Below, in pieces: positions 1 through 9,243 of a stretch of DNA of 64,000 nt. Position 1 is the stretch's first letter; each line of letters starts with the position of its first letter. The stretch is from Parapedobacter deserti (GTDB taxonomy: Bacteria > Bacteroidota > Bacteroidia > Sphingobacteriales > Sphingobacteriaceae): positions 124,001-188,000 of the forward strand of contig NZ_JBHRTA010000008.1 of the NCBI RefSeq assembly GCF_042646065.1. The letters are read 5' to 3'. The translations under genes were made by a program, and so were the position numbers. Under the pieces are notes generated by a model that saw only the letters and a list, made by a program, of their open reading frames with translations, did not search any database and was not told where the DNA came from.

Positions 1-12
1 GTGTTGTTTTGG

Positions 13-1275
13 ATGATGAACACACCAAAGGTATACTTAGTCGTCTTTTTACTGTGGTTGAGCAGCTCCACTGCTTGCCAGACGCAACCAACTGCCGAAA
101 CGGAAGAGCAGCAATTGAGTGCGGACCTGGACCGTTGGATGGCTCCCTATCGCAATGAGAAGAAAGCGGAATTTGTCGATTGGATAGCGGCGGGGGAAAA
201 TAATCCAAAGGCCGCTTTAGCACACCCGGTAACCCGCCATATGCAGGCTTTTGTTGAGGAAAACAAGGAGCGCTATCTCCGCCTGCGCCTTACGGGTTTG
301 GAAGCATTGCCGCCTATCCCGGAGATTTTTCCCGGCTATGAAGTGCTGGATTTGCAGGTGTTGGACGATTATTTTCAAAAAGATGGGGTTTCGGTGCGGG
401 AAGTGATCGACCTAACGAGTGCGTTGACCGCTGCCCGGACGTTAGGTCCGGGAGGTACCCTGGCTTCCGTCAACCTGCTCCACATCGCAGTGTCGGATCA
501 CCTAACGCAGGAAAAGGAAATGCACTTGCAGGAATACGTTCAGCTATATGGATTGGGGTGGTTGTATTTTGCCGATCTGATCAAGGATACGCAATGGAAA
601 GTAGCGTTGGTTAACCGTGCTTTTGTAATCGAATACAGCTGGGACTATGCCACGGGCCGCATCGAGCTGCTGAAGGTACTGGTCTATACTGGTGGAAAGC
701 AGCAACCGGGTTGGCTGGCGGGACGGTTACCAAAGGCGCTTACCCCGCAACAGAAACTATTGAACAAAGTCGACGAGTTTAAATGGACGCTGTACGACCA
801 CGTTTACCCGGATTTTGACTTCCGTGAAGTTGAGAATAGGCAGCGGCAATTTCTGGCAGAAAACCGCGCGGCTTATACGGCCCTGCGCAACGCGACGCTC
901 GGCCGCTACCCGTCAATCCGGCCGGAGCGTTGGGCCGAATTTGTGCAGGAAGACCTGGAGTTGACGGAGGAGATGCGATCCGATCTCGGGTTGTTTGACC
1001 CTTTTGGGGAACACAGACTACCTGAATCGATTTCCATCAATGAATTCAAATATTCACAGGTTTTGTCTACGGCAACCTACGTGTTGGGCTCGGATAATCC
1101 CGGTAATGGCTGGATGGCAGACTGGTTATTGGGGAAAGAGGTGTATGCCCGGGAGCTGGACGAAAATCTATGGGAGATTCAGCTCTTTGTGGGCGATGTT
1201 GCATTCGGTTATCAATGGAATACCGCTACCGATGAACTCAATGCATTAACCGTCAGGCGGAAGGAAAAGCAATAA
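13..1275 (+). CDS. Hypothetical lipoprotein with two similar halves
   Basis: Unrecognised exported protein of about 420 residues. The open frame runs back to a GTG at base 1 of the window. I chose the ATG pair at 13/16 because it gives a compact signal peptide ending in a lipobox (SSTAC), so the mature protein is probably a lipidated envelope protein. Two segments look like a degenerate internal repeat: residues around 85-105 (FVEENKERY then LRL) and around 280-300 (FLAENRAAY then ALR), each followed by a proline-containing acidic stretch. The next gene starts one base after the stop codon, so the two are probably cotranscribed. No enzyme motif was seen. The gene could begin further upstream, outside the window. 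Confidence 0.7.
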   Translation: MMNTPKVYLVVFLLWLSSSTACQTQPTAETEEQQLSADLDRWMAPYRNEKKAEFVDWIAAGENNPKAALAHPVTRHMQAFVEENKERYLRLRLTGLEALPPIPEIFPGYEVLDLQVLDDYFQKDGVSVREVIDLTSALTAARTLGPGGTLASVNLLHIAVSDHLTQEKEMHLQEYVQLYGLGWLYFADLIKDTQWKVALVNRAFVIEYSWDYATGRIELLKVLVYTGGKQQPGWLAGRLPKALTPQQKLLNKVDEFKWTLYDHVYPDFDFREVENRQRQFLAENRAAYTALRNATLGRYPSIRPERWAEFVQEDLELTEEMRSDLGLFDPFGEHRLPESISINEFKYSQVLSTATYVLGSDNPGNGWMADWLLGKEVYARELDENLWEIQLFVGDVAFGYQWNTATDELNALTVRRKEKQ

Positions 1276-1276
1276 C

Positions 1277-1610
1277 ATGATGTTTCGTATACCTATCCTA
1301 TTCGGTGCTATGTTGGTCGTCTGCACCGTTGGTGCACGGGCACAGGAACGGCATGCCATCGCCGTCAGCAGCGAGCAGCGGGCTTTGGTGGAGTTCCGGG
1401 GCGACACAGTGGAAGTGATGATTCAATCGGGGAACCACACCGATACCCAAACAGTCGTGCTCGGCGAATGAATACCGGATCGTCATGGTGGATCGTCGGT
1501 ATGACCTGGCACTGGTTTCCAATGCGGCGATGCTGCGCTTGCCGCTGCCCAAGGTCATGTGGGATACACAAAGGAAACAATATAGGCTACAACCTTTATT
1601 AAATCACTAA
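1277..1610 (+). pseudogene. Small exported protein, reading frame broken by a +1 shift
   Basis: The first frame (ATG at 1277) encodes a signal peptide ending near ARAQE and then about 40 residues, stopping at TGA 1469-1471. Just before that stop, shifting forward by one base near 1465-1470 opens a protein-like continuation (NEYRIVMVDRRYDLALVSNA..., ending QPLLNH). This runs to TAA at 1608-1610. That stop overlaps the ATG of the next gene (TAATG), the usual sign of translational coupling, so the intact gene probably ended here. Restored length is about 110 residues. Function unknown. A base-calling error, a real mutation or programmed frameshifting would all look like this. Confidence 0.6.
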
Positions 1611-2656
1611 TGATTCAAGCATACGGCGAGAACGCTTCTTCTTCTTTACCGTCAGCAATCCGCAGAACACTCGAAGAGCGGCGGGGGTATCACCACCGGT
1701 TTTATTGCACATTTATCGTGACCGCCTTTGTGCTCCTTTTGGTACTCATCGCGGTTGTCTGGAGTTTACGGAATGAAGCGGTTGGCGTGCAGGTTTTCCT
1801 CGGCGTACTTTACTTCATTTTTTTCGGAATACCGGCGTATTTTATCTTTTATCATCGCAAACAGCGGCGTGTGCTCGACGAGTGTCTCCGGAAAAATGCG
1901 TGGTCGATGATCAGTGGTACGTTGGATGGCATCCAGCGCCTCAAAGGGAAACGGGTGCGCTATGTGATCGATGGCCACCCCATTGAAGGTACCTTGGCAT
2001 TTTTGGGATTCAGGGCATTCCAGAACACCCGGATCGTGGAGGTGATCTCACAGGGTCGGCTGCCGATCCAGCTGTACCTGCTGCCCGGTGGATTGATTGC
2101 AGGTGGGGTTTATCCGGGTTCGGATGTGACCGAGCCCATCCGCAGGCCGGTAAGTTCCGAAGATTGGGAGGTGATCGCAAATAACCTCTCAGGAACGCTG
2201 AAATTATATGCCGGTGTCAGTCTGGTTATTTCGTTGTTGCTAACAGCGACCTGTTGGTTTATCGAATGGAAATTAGGCTGGGGATGGGAATACCTGGGTG
2301 AGCTGCTGGCTGTATTCAACGGTGCTCTTCTGCTGCTTATGGCAGGTCACGCCTTGGTGAGCTGGCCGGAAATCCGTGCGTGGCTGAATAGACATGATCG
2401 GGGTGTATACGTAGAAATTTATCGCGGTACCGCAACGGAATGGTACCTGACAGCGACTCGGTACCGCGGAAACAATACAATAACTTCGGTATTCGACGGT
2501 TGGGTTCGGTTATGCGGCGGACTGCACCACATTCAGCACGACATCGCTGCGGCCGACCGGGGCTTGTTGGAGCCGTTACAAACTCCTATAAACGTGGAGT
2601 ACTTGGTATATCGGGGAAGACTGAGCTTTTTGCGGAGCCACCAAGCGCGTATGTAA
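1610..2656 (+). CDS. Hypothetical integral membrane protein
   Basis: A 348-residue protein with four hydrophobic segments arranged as two pairs. The first pair lies at about residues 32-53 and 61-82, the second at about 201-222 and 233-253. A soluble segment of about 115 residues separates the pairs and another soluble C-terminal domain follows. This layout suggests an inner-membrane protein with cytoplasmic or periplasmic domains. No transport or catalytic motif was recognised. The ATG overlaps the stop of the (frameshifted) preceding gene by one base, so it is the third gene of a forward operon starting at the window edge. It converges with the gene at 2685, 28 bp away. Confidence 0.75.
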   Translation: MIQAYGENASSSLPSAIRRTLEERRGYHHRFYCTFIVTAFVLLLVLIAVVWSLRNEAVGVQVFLGVLYFIFFGIPAYFIFYHRKQRRVLDECLRKNAWSMISGTLDGIQRLKGKRVRYVIDGHPIEGTLAFLGFRAFQNTRIVEVISQGRLPIQLYLLPGGLIAGGVYPGSDVTEPIRRPVSSEDWEVIANNLSGTLKLYAGVSLVISLLLTATCWFIEWKLGWGWEYLGELLAVFNGALLLLMAGHALVSWPEIRAWLNRHDRGVYVEIYRGTATEWYLTATRYRGNNTITSVFDGWVRLCGGLHHIQHDIAAADRGLLEPLQTPINVEYLVYRGRLSFLRSHQARM

Positions 2657-2684
2657 TGTGCGATTTTCAGGTTGCCTGCAAAAA

Positions 2685-3539
2685 CTAAGACCCGTAAGCC
2701 AAATCCGGTATATCGGGATTTTGTATCCATCTTTTCCGACCGAAATCGTATACAAAAAACCGTATCAGATCGGGAAAAACAACAGCGACCATCCGCCTAT
2801 CGTAAATAAACGCCGTGATGGCTTCGCCTTTCATCACAAATTCCATTTCCTCCTGTAACGGGTAAGGGTGTCCGTAGTGTTCCTCAAAGTCTATTTTGAG
2901 CGCTTGCATATACACCTCGGGTAAATCGTAACGGTGAAACGTTATTTTATCATCATATACAGCGGATAACTGCTCGCCGACTGCATTCTCAAATGAATAC
3001 AACTTTTTAAATGGTCTTGCATCGTTTTCTTTCACCAGTGGTTCCACCGATGTTTTTTTTAGTACCTGTGCAAGGCGCTCACTCATGTCGATTTTATACC
3101 ACTCATCCCCATCGTTCACATACGTTATCTGCCTTCCATGCTGATATACCGAGATATCCTTTTCCGTCGTATAGGGTGTCCTTATCCAATGCGAAGCTGC
3201 TGGCATTTTTAAGCTGTCATTGCCACGGAGTGTATCCCTGCGTTCTCCATTAAAGCCATGGAACACCATCTTGTCCTCCATAAGCATGTACACCTTCCTG
3301 ATATTGCCATCCAACGCCTGATATGCTTTCGGAAGGGCAAGGCTGTCCATTACCTGCCAATTCCCTTTGCTAAGGGAGTAGATATGCAGCATACGCCCCT
3401 TGGGCACCGCTACACGATTGTGCTGCAGCGAAAATATATTCTCATGGTCGATCGTGTCTTGGGCCATCACAAAAGATGTGTGAAACAGCACCATCCAAAA
3501 ATTGGCCGATAACCCTATGACAATTTGTGAAAACCTCAT
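2685..3539 (-). CDS. Hypothetical secreted protein
   Basis: A 284-residue protein with an N-terminal signal peptide ending near FVMAQD. The rest is rich in short beta-like stretches with aromatic residues (for example HIYSLSKGNWQVM and YSFENAVGEQLSAVYDD). This is compatible with a periplasmic beta-propeller-like or similar fold, but no family was recognised. It is the last gene of the reverse operon that begins at 11810, 19 bp downstream of the lipoprotein at 3559-4500. Its role is probably tied to the exported proteins and the histidine kinase of that operon (inference from position only). Confidence 0.7.
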   Translation of the reverse strand: MRFSQIVIGLSANFWMVLFHTSFVMAQDTIDHENIFSLQHNRVAVPKGRMLHIYSLSKGNWQVMDSLALPKAYQALDGNIRKVYMLMEDKMVFHGFNGERRDTLRGNDSLKMPAASHWIRTPYTTEKDISVYQHGRQITYVNDGDEWYKIDMSERLAQVLKKTSVEPLVKENDARPFKKLYSFENAVGEQLSAVYDDKITFHRYDLPEVYMQALKIDFEEHYGHPYPLQEEMEFVMKGEAITAFIYDRRMVAVVFPDLIRFFVYDFGRKRWIQNPDIPDLAYGS

Positions 3540-3558
3540 CTATAAATCCTATTTGTTG

Positions 3559-4500
3559 CTATTCATCGTCGTCCATCCGATAAGCGGCCATGATGCGGGT
3601 CAACTCCGGCGCAAGCAGCAGGTGATACACTTCAGGAGTTGTTTCTTCCAGTAATTTCGCAACACTGACGGTAAAAAGCGTGTCCTGATCGAGCATAGGG
3701 GTAAATGGCCTGAAGTTAAAATCGACCGATGTCCACCGGATTTGCATGGTGTTGGAATCGATAGTGAGCCGCTGGTTGCCGCGCAGCTGCTGCCACAGGC
3801 TATCGGCAACGGGCTCTCCAGTACCGATGGAATAGTCGACCGAAGAAGGCGGCAGCTGTTGCATAATAGCTTCCATCGATTCGCGGATGGGGCTTTCCTG
3901 CTCCGACGCGGACGACGCAAACCCAAGCCTGTACTGGAGCGAAGGAATCGGCTGCCGCAGCCGGTACGTGAGGTAGGTCGTGACATAGGATTGCGACATG
4001 CCGGCGTAACCCGGTACTTCACGGTGGGTATACGTCCAGTGCGCGCTGCCAAGGTCCGGGAGCAATGCAAACGTCGTGTCAGGCGCAAGTGCAAGCAGTC
4101 TCAGCAAACTGGTGTCGGTTTCACGGACGGACAATTGCTGATTTCTTAGTGTTTGTGGGATAGGCGACGGATGCCGGGTTAGTGTATCCAGCAACCGGAT
4201 GAAATTTTGGCGGTGACGATCGGATAGCTTCGGTCGGATTTCGGCGGTGACGGCCGTATCATTCACCACCACGGAAACGTCAAACGACCGCGATGGACCT
4301 CCAGCGGGTTGGGTAAGGCTGGCCAGTGCCTTCCACTCGTCCAGCAAGTGCACGGTGTCGACTGCAAACGCGGTGGGTTTCAATTCAACGGAAACACGCG
4401 TTGCTGGCTGGCCGCTCCTGCGGTCGCCTTCCCATGCGCAAGCTTGGGTTACGAGTGCTGCTAATGATGCCCATAAAAGATAATAGATAGCTGTTTTCAT
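3559..4500 (-). CDS. Hypothetical lipoprotein
   Basis: The open frame begins at 4548, but the ATG at 4500 gives a normal lipoprotein signal (MKTAIYYLLW, lipobox VTQAC), so I place the start there, giving 313 residues. The mature part contains an Arg/Pro-rich linker and a possible repeated sub-domain. No known family was recognised. It sits 57 bp downstream of the histidine kinase gene and 19 bp upstream of a secreted protein gene on the same strand, so it belongs to the same reverse operon. An envelope sensor partner or cargo of the kinase is possible, but nothing in the sequence proves this. Confidence 0.7.
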   Translation of the reverse strand: MKTAIYYLLWASLAALVTQACAWEGDRRSGQPATRVSVELKPTAFAVDTVHLLDEWKALASLTQPAGGPSRSFDVSVVVNDTAVTAEIRPKLSDRHRQNFIRLLDTLTRHPSPIPQTLRNQQLSVRETDTSLLRLLALAPDTTFALLPDLGSAHWTYTHREVPGYAGMSQSYVTTYLTYRLRQPIPSLQYRLGFASSASEQESPIRESMEAIMQQLPPSSVDYSIGTGEPVADSLWQQLRGNQRLTIDSNTMQIRWTSVDFNFRPFTPMLDQDTLFTVSVAKLLEETTPEVYHLLLAPELTRIMAAYRMDDDE

Positions 4501-4557
4501 ACACGTAGTCTTTAGGCAATACTGCCTGTTTGCCGAAACAAATATCAACGTTACCGT

Positions 4558-6753
4558 TCATGTAATAAATCCCTGAAAAAAGGGAATTTCAATTTCCACC
4601 GTGGTACCCATGCCTGGCTCGCTGATGAGGTTAAGGTGACCCTTCAGATAATCCAGGCGAGACTGTACATTGTGTATGCCAGCCGACTTCCGCCCATCCA
4701 GCGTGGCGATGTCAAACCCAACGCCGTCATCCTCTACGGTGAGGTATAGGGTGCCGTCGGTCTGTGCCAATTGGATCAAGATGTGCTTGGCCTGGGCATG
4801 CTTCATGGCGTTGTTTACCAGTTCCTGGATGATGCGGTAGATGACCACCTGACGGTTGGTGTCGAGGCTGTCGGCATAGTTGACGATTTCGGCAGCCACC
4901 TCTAGGTTGCCATGGGACATCCGGCTGCAGTATTCACGGATGGCCTCCGTGAGTCCGTATTTCAAAAGCAGCTCGGGCATGAGGTTGTGCGCCACACGGC
5001 GGAGCTCGTTGACCGCCGCATCGAGCTGGTTCAGCGAGCGGGTGACTTTTTCCCGGGCGGCCGTGTCGTTCACGCGGGAAAATACGGCGGAAAGCTCAAT
5101 CTTGGTCCCCGAAAGCAGTCCGCCAAGGCCATCATGTAGGTCGCGCGCCAACCGCGAGCGCTCTTGCTCCTGCCCGCTGAGCATGGCGGTGAGGTTGGAT
5201 ATTTCATGTTGCTGCTGAACCTGTTCCATTTCCAGCCGATGAAGATGCCTTTGCTGGGTCAACGTCTTTGAGCGCTGCCGATAGGCGTAAAGCAGCAGGG
5301 CCATCATGATCAGGGCAACAGCAAAAAGGATGATGTAGGTCTGGTTGATGCGCGACTTGAGCGCCACTTCGCGTTGCACAGCTGCGAGCTCCTGCTCCTT
5401 CTGCTCATTTTGGAGGTTAGCAAATGCCAGTTGCTGGCGCTGGTTTTCTTCGTTGAGTTTCATCACTTCAAGCGCTTGCCGCTGTTCGACAGCACGCGCA
5501 TCCATCAACTTGAGTTGCTGTTCCTTTTGCGCGGACTCCAGACGCAGTTGCCCCAGTACCTGTTGTTGCTTGGCGCGCTCGTATTGGGCTTCCAGCCGTG
5601 CAGACAATTCCAACTTCTCCGCGTCGAATCGATCCTCGGCGGCGGCTACGTACTGCTTGTAATAATGCAGCGCTTCGGTATGCTCCTGCTGCTCCTCCGA
5701 CAGCTCGGCAAGGTTCCGGAAAATAAGGGGAAGCGTTTCGGTATTCATGGCCGTCTCCTGCGAAGCGGCAGCCAGAGCGGCCAGCAGGTAGGTTTTTGCG
5801 TTTTCAGGCTGATGGCTGCGCCGTGCCAGGGCAGACAGGATACCATAGCCAGCGGCCCTGAATTGGGTATGCCCATACTGGTCGGCGATTGCAATCGCCT
5901 TGCGCGCATACTTTTCTGCCTGCCGCCGGTCAGCCGTATCGGCGTTGTTGAGGTGCAGGTTTGCCAGGTTAATGGCTGCATGCGCCAAATCGGTGGGCGA
6001 GGTTCCCATCGTTGACGGGTTATCCTCTAAGAGGGTTATCGCGCTCCGGTAATAGCGCACTGCACTGTCGGCAAACGATGGGTTTCCGGTTTCTGAGGTA
6101 AGCGTCTCATACAGGTGCCCCATTCGCATGTGTGCGTCGAACAGGGCCGATGGTTCTTTCCGTTTTACGGCCAGATCCAGATTCAGGTAGGCATACTTCG
6201 TTTGAAGGTCAGTTGCCCGCCAATTGGCGTATATGGCATACAACTCGCCGTAGATTGAGCGTTGATAGGCGTAGCCATCGGTGTTTTCGAGTAGGCGAAG
6301 CCCGTCCACGAAGGCATTTACGGCATCCACCTCAAGACCCCCGCGTACCAACAACCATCCCCGGCAGTAGTGCACATAACCCTTAATTTTGCGGTCAGCC
6401 GTGCGGGCCGCGAAAACCGATGCACTATCGATGTACTGGGCAGCCTGTACCGAATCGCCCAGTATGAACGTGTTGAGTGCCCGTAGTCCGTATAGGTATG
6501 CAGCATATTTGCCATCTCGCCTTTTTCGCGCCAACCGGATGTTTTCTTCCAGAACGGCTATCGCTTCGTCCCGGCGTTCGTTGAAAAACAGTGCGCGGAC
6601 ATAGGGGCCGGCCTTCAGGAATTTCTCGCCGTTTTCGTAGCCGGCCTGCTGATAGGCCTTGGCCACGGCATCCAATGCGTCCTGTGCACGGCAAGCCAAC
6701 ACGGCCAGGCAGCATACCAACGAACAGGTGAATGATAAGACGATGCTTCTCAT
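4558..6753 (-). CDS. TPR-containing sensor histidine kinase, NarL/DegS type
   Basis: A 731-residue membrane-bound kinase. In order it has a signal peptide (residues 1-23), a long helical TPR-like sensor region (about 60-400), a glutamine/glutamate-rich coiled coil (about 385-465), one transmembrane helix (about 470-492), then a HisKA_3 domain and a HATPase_c domain. The phospho-acceptor is His540 in the motif ARDLHDGLGG. The ATP-binding domain shows an N box (ELVNNAMKHA), the VEDDGVGFD motif and a final GMGTTVEIEIP stretch. Such kinases phosphorylate LuxR/NarL-type regulators; the only one in this window is at 11924. It is embedded in a reverse operon with exported proteins, 21 bp after the gene at 6775-9243. 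Confidence 0.92.
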   Translation of the reverse strand: MRSIVLSFTCSLVCCLAVLACRAQDALDAVAKAYQQAGYENGEKFLKAGPYVRALFFNERRDEAIAVLEENIRLARKRRDGKYAAYLYGLRALNTFILGDSVQAAQYIDSASVFAARTADRKIKGYVHYCRGWLLVRGGLEVDAVNAFVDGLRLLENTDGYAYQRSIYGELYAIYANWRATDLQTKYAYLNLDLAVKRKEPSALFDAHMRMGHLYETLTSETGNPSFADSAVRYYRSAITLLEDNPSTMGTSPTDLAHAAINLANLHLNNADTADRRQAEKYARKAIAIADQYGHTQFRAAGYGILSALARRSHQPENAKTYLLAALAAASQETAMNTETLPLIFRNLAELSEEQQEHTEALHYYKQYVAAAEDRFDAEKLELSARLEAQYERAKQQQVLGQLRLESAQKEQQLKLMDARAVEQRQALEVMKLNEENQRQQLAFANLQNEQKEQELAAVQREVALKSRINQTYIILFAVALIMMALLLYAYRQRSKTLTQQRHLHRLEMEQVQQQHEISNLTAMLSGQEQERSRLARDLHDGLGGLLSGTKIELSAVFSRVNDTAAREKVTRSLNQLDAAVNELRRVAHNLMPELLLKYGLTEAIREYCSRMSHGNLEVAAEIVNYADSLDTNRQVVIYRIIQELVNNAMKHAQAKHILIQLAQTDGTLYLTVEDDGVGFDIATLDGRKSAGIHNVQSRLDYLKGHLNLISEPGMGTTVEIEIPFFQGFIT

Positions 6754-6774
6754 GCGTTCCGTTATCGGCCTGCA

Positions 6775-9243
6775 CTACGGCCTGTTTATGAAATCGGCGA
6801 GGTAAGTACATTCCCGTACGGCCGCCTGAAAAAACGCCGTATTTCCGTAGTGGGTCTCCAATTCCCCGAAATACCTGTTCTGTTGGCTGAATAGCCAGAA
6901 GGGGTCGGGCCTATTGCCGTATGAGAAGCCATCGTCGTAATACGCTTTTAGGCTGGGGTAACTGTACCGCTTCTGTTCGCATTTAGCCAGCATGTACGTG
7001 CATTTCGCACGGAATTCGGGGTCTTTGCTCAGCTCGCGCGCCTTCTCGTACCAAGCTGCCGCCTGGCGGGCATCGTGGTAATCGCCGGCATAGTAGTAAT
7101 TTCCCCGGATGTAGTTGTGCGTACTGGTCCAGTGGTAGCTGATCAATTGCCATGCGTTGCCGAAAGCGCCGGTCTGGTACACGCCGTTGGCCAGCTGGAA
7201 GTAATAGGAGGCCGCATTGCCGGGGTCTTCGGCAATGCGCCGCTGTAGGTCGGCCATGGTCTTCGCGAATGCGGTTTTGGTGAGCGGTGTGCCGCCGAAA
7301 CGTTTGGGGTAGTCGTTGATGGCAGTGATAAACGGGTCAGGGTACAGCGGCTGCTCCTCCCCGCCATACCAGTCCACCGGCGTTTCGCGCTGGAATTGTG
7401 GAGAGAGCTTTGCAAACGCGCGGGATGCCGCTTCGTAATGGTGTGTGCGCAGGTATGCTGTCCCCAGCAGATCCCAGTAGTCGTCGCCGATGAGGTCGTC
7501 CAGCAGACTGCCGAAGAGGGGCGCCCATGGCGAATCCATGCCTTCGGTAGCCCAGCGGCCCAGTTGTTCCAGGGCGGTGGGGGGTAGCTGCTCCCGCCAG
7601 AACGTCGCAGCGCTCCACGATATCCGCGATAGCAAGGATTTGCTGGCATCCTCCTCGTTGGCTGGGGAGGGGGGATCCGCCTTCAGCATGGCCATTGCGG
7701 CGAGGGCGGTATCGCCGGACGCCATGAAGTGCGGCGCAAGCAGCGATTGGTAAAAATTGGCAGCCGTACGGGTAAAGCGCAGGTCTTTCTGCGCCCATAA
7801 TGCATAGCCCGGTTCATCGCCCCCCCGTTCCATGGCTTCCCGTAGTTCTTTACTGCGTTTGGCATCCAGCCAGTTTAATGTCTCGGTTAACCGCGCTACA
7901 TCGGCCGGCTGCGGGGTTTCCAGCGCCCGTGCACGTACCAGCAGGTCGACGATGCGGTATTGGTCGGCCAGTCGGGGCGACAGTGTCCCGGGAGCCAGTC
8001 CGCTCAGCAGGGCCGCAGCTTCGGTATCCTCGTGCAGGAGCCAATGGAGGTAGGCTTCTGCGACGGTGCCGAGCGCCGGTTCGGGATAAGCGGCGTCTGC
8101 CGACAGCTGCCGGCAAAAGCCGATGATTGCCTGGGCATGTGCCTGCGCGGCTGATGCCGGGGTGCTGCCATTATAGAACCCCCACCCGCCCCAGCGACCT
8201 TGGTAGTAGGGCGACTGCTCCGTGAGGCGCGATTCCAGCTTATTCACTTCGCGGACGAGGAGCGTGGCGACCAGCGGGCTGCCCGGCGCCAGCCGGTAGA
8301 CCGTTTTCAGGGTCGCGGTATCGAGGTCCGCATTTCGGAAGCCCAGCGCCGCGTGAATGGTTGCCCGTTCGTCATCGGACTGCGCATGGGCCAGTATTTC
8401 TTCAACGGGCACATCGATGTAGTGGATGTTTTTATAGGCCTGTACCCGCCTTTCGGGGTTACTGGAAAATACGTTTGCGAATAAGTACGCCGCTTCCGTG
8501 ATTTCCCCGAGACGCCGCAGCGCACCTGCTTTCAGCATCAGTGCCCAGCCTTTCAGGGCCGTCGTGGCGGGTGCCTCATCAATCCACTGGTCATAAATGC
8601 GGACACAGTTGGCATAATCGCCCGCATAATGGTACATGCGTGCCGCCTGGTAGGCGTAGCGCATGCGAAGAAACGAGGCTTTCCGGTGCTGCCTTGCCAA
8701 TGCCTCCGCCTGTGCGGCCAATACGTTCATGCTGGCGGTATCACGCGGTTCGGGATTCCAGTAGTGGTCATAACCCGCATGCGCAGCCAGTGCATGGGGT
8801 TCCACGGTCTTGGCAAACAGGTAAAGCGCGCGTGCATTTTTGTTGCGGGCAAGCGCCTGAAGGTAGGTGTTTCCCGAAAGGCTGTCGGGCAGCGGGGCGG
8901 CCTGCGTTTCCAGAAAAGCGCGTATAACGGAGTCCATGGCGGCATCGGCGCGGTACATCGCGGCGTGCACATCAGTAGGCCGTACGCCATCACCTAAGTA
9001 TTCAGCCCACTCCGCGCTGTTGATGCGGGACTCGCTCCCGGGTTCCTCCTCGTCGTAGAGAAAGCGGAGGTCGGTAAACGAAAAGGGGGCATACCCGTCG
9101 CCCGCCACGTTGTTGTGAAAGTACGACACGTAATAGTCGTATGGGTCGGGTTCGGGACCGCAGGCGATATTGAGCGCGATTTCGCCGAAGAAAGCGCCGG
9201 CAAAAGCACTAAAAGCAATCGATAATTTCCTGAAGCGATGCAT
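6775..9243 (-). CDS. Large TPR-like lipoprotein of unknown function
   Basis: About 822 residues if translation starts at the ATG at 9243. The open frame extends upstream to 9606, but that part overlaps the preceding gene in another frame and lacks a signal sequence. From 9243 the product has a signal peptide with lipobox LNIAC followed by a negatively charged, tyrosine-rich start. The body is almost entirely alpha-helical with many Ala/Leu/Tyr-rich repeats of TPR-like spacing (for example YAYQAARMYHYAGDY and YLFANVFSSNPERR), suggesting an exported protein-interaction scaffold. An alternative start is at 9273. Its start overlaps the end of the upstream gene by 35 bp, which suggests translational coupling. 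The next gene is the histidine kinase. Confidence 0.75.
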   Translation of the reverse strand: MHRFRKLSIAFSAFAGAFFGEIALNIACGPEPDPYDYYVSYFHNNVAGDGYAPFSFTDLRFLYDEEEPGSESRINSAEWAEYLGDGVRPTDVHAAMYRADAAMDSVIRAFLETQAAPLPDSLSGNTYLQALARNKNARALYLFAKTVEPHALAAHAGYDHYWNPEPRDTASMNVLAAQAEALARQHRKASFLRMRYAYQAARMYHYAGDYANCVRIYDQWIDEAPATTALKGWALMLKAGALRRLGEITEAAYLFANVFSSNPERRVQAYKNIHYIDVPVEEILAHAQSDDERATIHAALGFRNADLDTATLKTVYRLAPGSPLVATLLVREVNKLESRLTEQSPYYQGRWGGWGFYNGSTPASAAQAHAQAIIGFCRQLSADAAYPEPALGTVAEAYLHWLLHEDTEAAALLSGLAPGTLSPRLADQYRIVDLLVRARALETPQPADVARLTETLNWLDAKRSKELREAMERGGDEPGYALWAQKDLRFTRTAANFYQSLLAPHFMASGDTALAAMAMLKADPPSPANEEDASKSLLSRISWSAATFWREQLPPTALEQLGRWATEGMDSPWAPLFGSLLDDLIGDDYWDLLGTAYLRTHHYEAASRAFAKLSPQFQRETPVDWYGGEEQPLYPDPFITAINDYPKRFGGTPLTKTAFAKTMADLQRRIAEDPGNAASYYFQLANGVYQTGAFGNAWQLISYHWTSTHNYIRGNYYYAGDYHDARQAAAWYEKARELSKDPEFRAKCTYMLAKCEQKRYSYPSLKAYYDDGFSYGNRPDPFWLFSQQNRYFGELETHYGNTAFFQAAVRECTYLADFINRP

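Noticed and set aside
5374..6015. 213-codon forward frame opposite the first histidine kinase
   Set aside because: Leu/Gly-rich antisense shadow of the TPR and coiled-coil coding sequence, with no signal, motif or neighbours on that strand.
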